NCBI GenBank assembly: GCA_934717745.1
Contig: CAKUZB010000006.1
Location: 1-64,000 of the forward strand
Direction of reading: 5' to 3'
DNA from: an uncultured Candidatus Melainabacteria bacterium
GTDB taxonomy: Bacteria > Cyanobacteriota > Vampirovibrionia > Gastranaerophilales > Gastranaerophilaceae
Length of the DNA stretch: 64,000 bases
Position numbers and translations under genes: made by a program. The notes beneath the pieces were generated by a model, which made no database searches, was not told where the DNA came from, and saw only the letters and a list, made by a program, of their open reading frames with translations. Shown here one piece after another: positions 60,423 to 64,000 of the stretch (its first letter is position 1; each line of letters starts with the position of its first letter).

Positions 60423-60515
60423 AATGTTAGAAACGAGCAATTTTGTGGCATATATAGATTAAGTCAAAGGGATTGGCTTTTACGTATGTGCATTTTGTCA
60501 AAAAGGAGTTTGACT

Positions 60516-61193
60516 ATGGCTATATCGAGTATTTCTGACAAAAACAATAAAAATACTAATGTTTTTAACTTTTTTAAGAATCTAAATTCTGCAAAAAAGA
60601 ATTCACTTGTGCTTGATTCTTCTAAAAATAACCAACCAAAAAATATTGAACAAAATAAAAAAAATGACCCTGCAAGCAAAATAATTTTAGTCAAAAAGGG
60701 TCAAGTTGGTTATATACAAGCAATGGATACCAATAAAGACGGACAAATTTCGCTTGCTGAATTTAACGCATATTGCGAAGAAAATGATGTTAGTGAAAAA
60801 GCAAAACTAGCCTTGATTACTGCAATGCAATCTTCAAAACTTAATAAACAAATTATCAAAGAAAACATTGATGAACAAAAAGACGACGAGAAAAAAGAAG
60901 AAAAAAAAGAAACCGCAGAGGATAAAAATGCTTATGCAAAAAAAGGCGACGAGAAATACAATGAAGAAATGGACTACAACAAAAATGGAGTTGTATCTTA
61001 CGCCGAATACTTAAAATATAAATCTGAACACAATGATAAATCTGAGGATTTTTCTGACGAAAAGGAAAACAACTCAAAAACTTCTGCCAAAACCTCTGAT
61101 AGTGTTGAAATACCAACGCAGGCAGACATAGAAAAAATAACCTTTAATGTTGATAATACAGACACTCAATCGACTGTTGAATATGAAGGTTGA
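60516..61193 (+). CDS. Acidic protein with two EF-hand loops
   Basis: 225 residues, no signal peptide. Two calcium-loop motifs: DTNKDGQISLAEF near residue 73 and DYNKNGVVSYAEY near residue 157, separated by a Lys/Glu-rich stretch that may be a coiled coil. Start at 60516 after AAAAGGAG. Low-complexity, acidic C-terminus. It recalls the EF-hand protein at 3500-4006. Calcium dependence is predicted from the loops only. Confidence 0.72.
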   Translation: MAISSISDKNNKNTNVFNFFKNLNSAKKNSLVLDSSKNNQPKNIEQNKKNDPASKIILVKKGQVGYIQAMDTNKDGQISLAEFNAYCEENDVSEKAKLALITAMQSSKLNKQIIKENIDEQKDDEKKEEKKETAEDKNAYAKKGDEKYNEEMDYNKNGVVSYAEYLKYKSEHNDKSEDFSDEKENNSKTSAKTSDSVEIPTQADIEKITFNVDNTDTQSTVEYEG

Positions 61194-61348
61194 TATATTT
61201 TGAAAAATTTCTCAAAAAGTCATCATTCCACACTGTTGAACATTATGAATAACTTAAATTTACAAAAAAATAAAAATTGTTAAAATAGCACTGCTTTAAC
61301 AGAACAAAATCCAAGATGTAAAAATGTATTATTAAACAGAGTTTTATA

Positions 61349-61384
61349 AATAGTGAGTAAAAATTTTCTACTCATTATTTTTTC
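61349..61384. terminator. Hairpin between the EF-hand gene and der
   Basis: ATAGTGAGTA, loop, TACTCATTAT, TTTTTTC. The right arm overlaps the der stop codon. About 155 bp after the EF-hand gene; 61194-61348 shows no gene. Confidence 0.6.
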
Positions 61385-62706
61385 TTATCAGAACGTTCTC
61401 TAACTGAAATTCTTATTGGTGTTCCAAAAAATCCGAATGCTTCACGCAATTTGTTTTCTAAATAACGTTTATAATGGTCTTTCATCAAGTCTGCATTATT
61501 TGCAAAAACTACAAATGTTGGAGGTTTTACACTTACTTGAGTTGTGTACAAAATTTTCAAACGTTTTGTCTTAACGCTTTGAGGTGGATTCATCAAGTAT
61601 GCTTCATTTACGATTTTATTCAACAAGCCTGTTGAAATTCGTTTTGTGCATTGTTCGTACACTTCCATTGACTTTTCGTAAATTTGATTTAATCTTTGTT
61701 TTGTTACCGCACTAATATAAATTTTTGGTGCATAACTTAAAAACGGTATTTCTTTTACAAGATTTTTTTCAAATTGGCTTACGGTGTTTGATTGTTTATT
61801 TTCAATTAAATCCCATTTATTAATAGCAATAATTAAGCCTTTTCCTGCCTCTGTAATGATGGAAGAAATTTTTTTATCCTGATCAGAAATTCCTTCTTTC
61901 GCATCAATTACAAGGATTGCAATATCGCATTCTTTAATTGAGTTAATCGCTCTATCAACAGCAAATTTTTCTACACCGTAATCAACTTTTGCTTTTTTAC
62001 GGATACCGGCAGTGTCTATGATTGTAAACTCTTGCTCTTTATAAGTCAATTTACTATCAATGCTATCACGAGTTGTACCTGAAACGTCTGAAACAATAAC
62101 TCTTTCTTTACCTAAAAGAGCATTTACAATTGAAGATTTACCTGCATTAGGACGTCCTACAATCGCAAGTTTAATGTCTGTTTCTTCTTCTAACTCATCG
62201 TCTGCTTCAAAATCTTCCGTTAAAATTTCTAACAAATCTCCAACTCCACCAGAACCATGAAGTGCAGAAATTCCAATTGGATCGCCAAGTGCAAGTGAAT
62301 AGAACTCGCTTGTATAAAGTGCTTGAGCAGGACTATCTACTTTATTTACTGCCAAAAATACAGGTTTTTTACTTTGACGTAAAATATTTGCGATGTCCTC
62401 ATCAACCGGAGTTACACCGTCTTTTCCGTCTACAATAAATACTATTTTTTCTGCTTCTTCGCAAGCGATTTGTGCTTGGTCGTAAATAGAAACCATTATT
62501 TCATCTTCATCATTTGGAATAATCCCGCCTGTGTCGATTACAGTAAACCATTTATTTTGCCATTCAACGTCAAAATAAATTCTGTCCCTTGTAACTCCAG
62601 GCATATCGTCTACGATTGATTTTCTATGTCCGACAAGTCTGTTTACGAATGTTGATTTTCCAACATTCGGTCTTCCTACGATTGCAACTATTGGTTTTCT
62701 TTTCAT
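61375..62706 (-). CDS. der: GTPase Der (EngA)
   Basis: Tandem-GTPase ribosome assembly factor for the 50S subunit. Two G domains: GRPNVGKSTFVNRL near residue 10 and GRPNAGKSSIVNALLGKERV near residue 181, with NKVD and NKWD motifs, then a C-terminal KH-like domain. 443 residues. The -10 box TACAAT ends 7 bp before the ATG, with TGC before it, so the message is probably leaderless. Confidence 0.98.
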   Translation of the reverse strand: MKRKPIVAIVGRPNVGKSTFVNRLVGHRKSIVDDMPGVTRDRIYFDVEWQNKWFTVIDTGGIIPNDEDEIMVSIYDQAQIACEEAEKIVFIVDGKDGVTPVDEDIANILRQSKKPVFLAVNKVDSPAQALYTSEFYSLALGDPIGISALHGSGGVGDLLEILTEDFEADDELEEETDIKLAIVGRPNAGKSSIVNALLGKERVIVSDVSGTTRDSIDSKLTYKEQEFTIIDTAGIRKKAKVDYGVEKFAVDRAINSIKECDIAILVIDAKEGISDQDKKISSIITEAGKGLIIAINKWDLIENKQSNTVSQFEKNLVKEIPFLSYAPKIYISAVTKQRLNQIYEKSMEVYEQCTKRISTGLLNKIVNEAYLMNPPQSVKTKRLKILYTTQVSVKPPTFVVFANNADLMKDHYKRYLENKLREAFGFFGTPIRISVRERSDKKK

Positions 62707-62713
62707 AGTTTTT

Positions 62714-62722
62714 ATTGTAGCA
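62714..62722 (-). promoter_or_regulatory. Leaderless extended -10 promoter of der
   Basis: Minus strand TGC-TACAAT, then AAAAACT and ATG at 62706. No Shine-Dalgarno sequence. Confidence 0.55.
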
Positions 62723-62764
62723 CAAATATATTGTTAAAAATCCAACAATGAAACGAAACTAAAT

Positions 62765-64000
62765 TTATGCTTTCGTTTTGTCTAAAACGGTCGATAATTC
62801 CGCAATGGTTTTCGGGAAGTATTGTTGCAAGTATTGAGAACGAATTGAGAATAAATCTTCATTATTGTAAGTGTTTAATAATGCGTTTGATTCTGCAATT
62901 GTTTCTTGAAGTCCGTCTTTTTCATCAGAACTCTTTATAAAATATCCGATATGTTCTCTTTGTGCTGATGGAAATGCATCATTGAATTTTGCTTTTTCCT
63001 CTTCAAAAACTTCATTAATTTTCGGATTTGAGAAAATAGATTTTTTCAAAGTTTCAACTTCTTTTGTATCCACTTTGTCATAATCTTTCGCATGTCCAAG
63101 TTCATGCAACATTACAAACAAATTATCGCCTGTTTTAATTCTTTTGTTTGTCGCACCATAAGTTGAATAATTTATATCATCAATACCATTTAAGTGTTTA
63201 ACAGTTTTACCTAAAGCAATTAATTCTTCACCCGGCATTCTTTTTAAAACACTAAGGATTTTTTCTTGATTTCCGTCGATATAATTTTCAAAAGTTAATT
63301 TAGACTCGTTGTTATTCTTCAAGTCTTTGATGTTCATTTCTTTTTCATTGACTGTAATTTCGTATTTTTGGTCATTTTTAGAAGAAATAAATTTGTTATC
63401 TGAAACAACTTCAAATGATTGAGAATTTTTCAACAAAGTTTTACCGTTTTTATCAGTAATAACATAATCGCTAATTCTATTACCTTGCGGATCATCTTCA
63501 TATAAATATTGAGTTCTTGTACCGTCTAAAGACGTCATATCTTTTTTAACAGAAATTATACCTGTTTTAGAATCAATAGTTCCTGAAGAAATAACCTTTT
63601 CAGAACCATCAGGCATGATGTGTTTAACATTTAAAACACCTCTTACATCTGATTGTTCAGTATATTCTTTTCTTAAAGTTTTACCATTTTTATCTTTTAC
63701 AACTCGAATTTCACTTAATAAAACAGGTTGCGGAAGTTTTTTGTTTACTTCTAATTTAACTTTCGACGTTGTTCCGGTTCTGTAATCCATTGTCTTTTTA
63801 ATTTGATATTGTTTGCCGTTTGAACGTGTTAGTGCCTGAACATCTTCAACACAAGTTGTTTTCATATTTTTGTCAAAAAGTGCAATCTTCTTACCTGTAT
63901 CTTTCAAATCCGCAACTAAAGCAAAAGCATTGTTGTCAAAATCATCTTTTTTGAAATTGATAGAAAGTGCTTTATCACCGCAAAGTTGCTCCATTTCGTT
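62765..64000 (-). CDS. Lethal-factor-like (M34/ATLF-type) putative metallopeptidase, paralogue 3 (partial)
   Basis: The 5' end lies beyond the window; the 409 residues seen are the C-terminal two-thirds. The site is MLHELGHAKDYDK (H at about residue 297 of the visible part), and QETIAESNALL follows about 67 residues later. Shared blocks with the 23-26.7 kb paralogues include RVVKDKNGKTLRKEY, DSKTGIISVKKDMTS, EDDPQGNRISDYVITDKNG and RSQYLQQYFPKTIAEL. It lies 58 bp from der and is unlinked to the other two, which indicates a dispersed family. Confidence 0.75.
   Translation of the reverse strand, partial: NEMEQLCGDKALSINFKKDDFDNNAFALVADLKDTGKKIALFDKNMKTTCVEDVQALTRSNGKQYQIKKTMDYRTGTTSKVKLEVNKKLPQPVLLSEIRVVKDKNGKTLRKEYTEQSDVRGVLNVKHIMPDGSEKVISSGTIDSKTGIISVKKDMTSLDGTRTQYLYEDDPQGNRISDYVITDKNGKTLLKNSQSFEVVSDNKFISSKNDQKYEITVNEKEMNIKDLKNNNESKLTFENYIDGNQEKILSVLKRMPGEELIALGKTVKHLNGIDDINYSTYGATNKRIKTGDNLFVMLHELGHAKDYDKVDTKEVETLKKSIFSNPKINEVFEEEKAKFNDAFPSAQREHIGYFIKSSDEKDGLQETIAESNALLNTYNNEDLFSIRSQYLQQYFPKTIAELSTVLDKTKA

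Overview
The window is low-GC (clearly AT-rich), densely coded DNA from an anaerobic, LPS-making bacterium. Gene content fits a gut Vampirovibrionia/Melainabacteria (Gastranaerophilales-like) genome. This is an inference from lipid A genes (lpxD, lpxC, fabZ, hldE), a prepilin with a KKAFTLAEVLL leader, a strictly anaerobic ribonucleotide reductase, FeoA-FeoB, FixCX and an ADP-forming acyl-CoA synthetase. No rRNA, prophage, insertion sequence or CRISPR array was seen. The only clear accessory locus is a two-gene restriction-modification system.

Layout. 1-310: a large, Alu-domain-containing SRP RNA on the minus strand with its promoter. 0.5-4 kb: nrdD-nrdG and a small EF-hand protein. 4-11 kb: PnuC, PepT, a sugar porter, a TPR protein, Apt, a processive glycosyltransferase and HU. 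11-17 kb: GatD, a flippase-like membrane protein, a prepilin, a CgeB-like glycosyltransferase, FixC-FixX and an RWYD-repeat protein. 17-23 kb: PlsY, a BcrAD/BadFG-type activase, LeuRS and AcpS. 23-27 kb: two large paralogous HELGH proteins whose C-termini resemble anthrax lethal-factor-type metallopeptidases; a third copy runs off the right end. 27-31 kb: rimP-nusA, an M48 peptidase, a matrixin-like peptidase and TsaC. 31-37 kb: MurJ, SpoIID and CysRS, overlapping head to tail, then a hybrid-cluster-protein homologue that has lost its metal ligands. 37-41 kb: Hsp20, the restriction-modification pair and tRNA-Gly. 41-45 kb: DnaB, a radical SAM protein and the ADP-forming synthetase. 45.7-48 kb: four tandem secreted TonB/TolA-C-like paralogues, then an alpha/beta hydrolase. 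49-56 kb: GltX, the lipid A cluster, HldE, Asd, DapB and RNase HIII. 56.4-56.8 kb: a 108-bp tandem repeat leading into tRNA-Leu. 57-64 kb: a zinc alcohol dehydrogenase, FeoAB, an EF-hand protein and Der.

Cell-envelope building (lipid A, heptose, lysine/DAP, MurJ, SpoIID, GatD, PlsY, AcpS) and translation (LeuRS, CysRS, GluRS, RimP, NusA, Der, TsaC, SRP RNA, tRNAs) dominate. A recurring regulatory feature is a -10 box ending 6-7 bp before the start codon with no Shine-Dalgarno sequence, which predicts leaderless mRNAs for about eight genes. The observations most worth follow-up are the lethal-factor-like peptidase family, the ligand-less Hcp homologue, the leaderless promoters, the TonB-C-like tandem array and the repeated tRNA-Leu leader.
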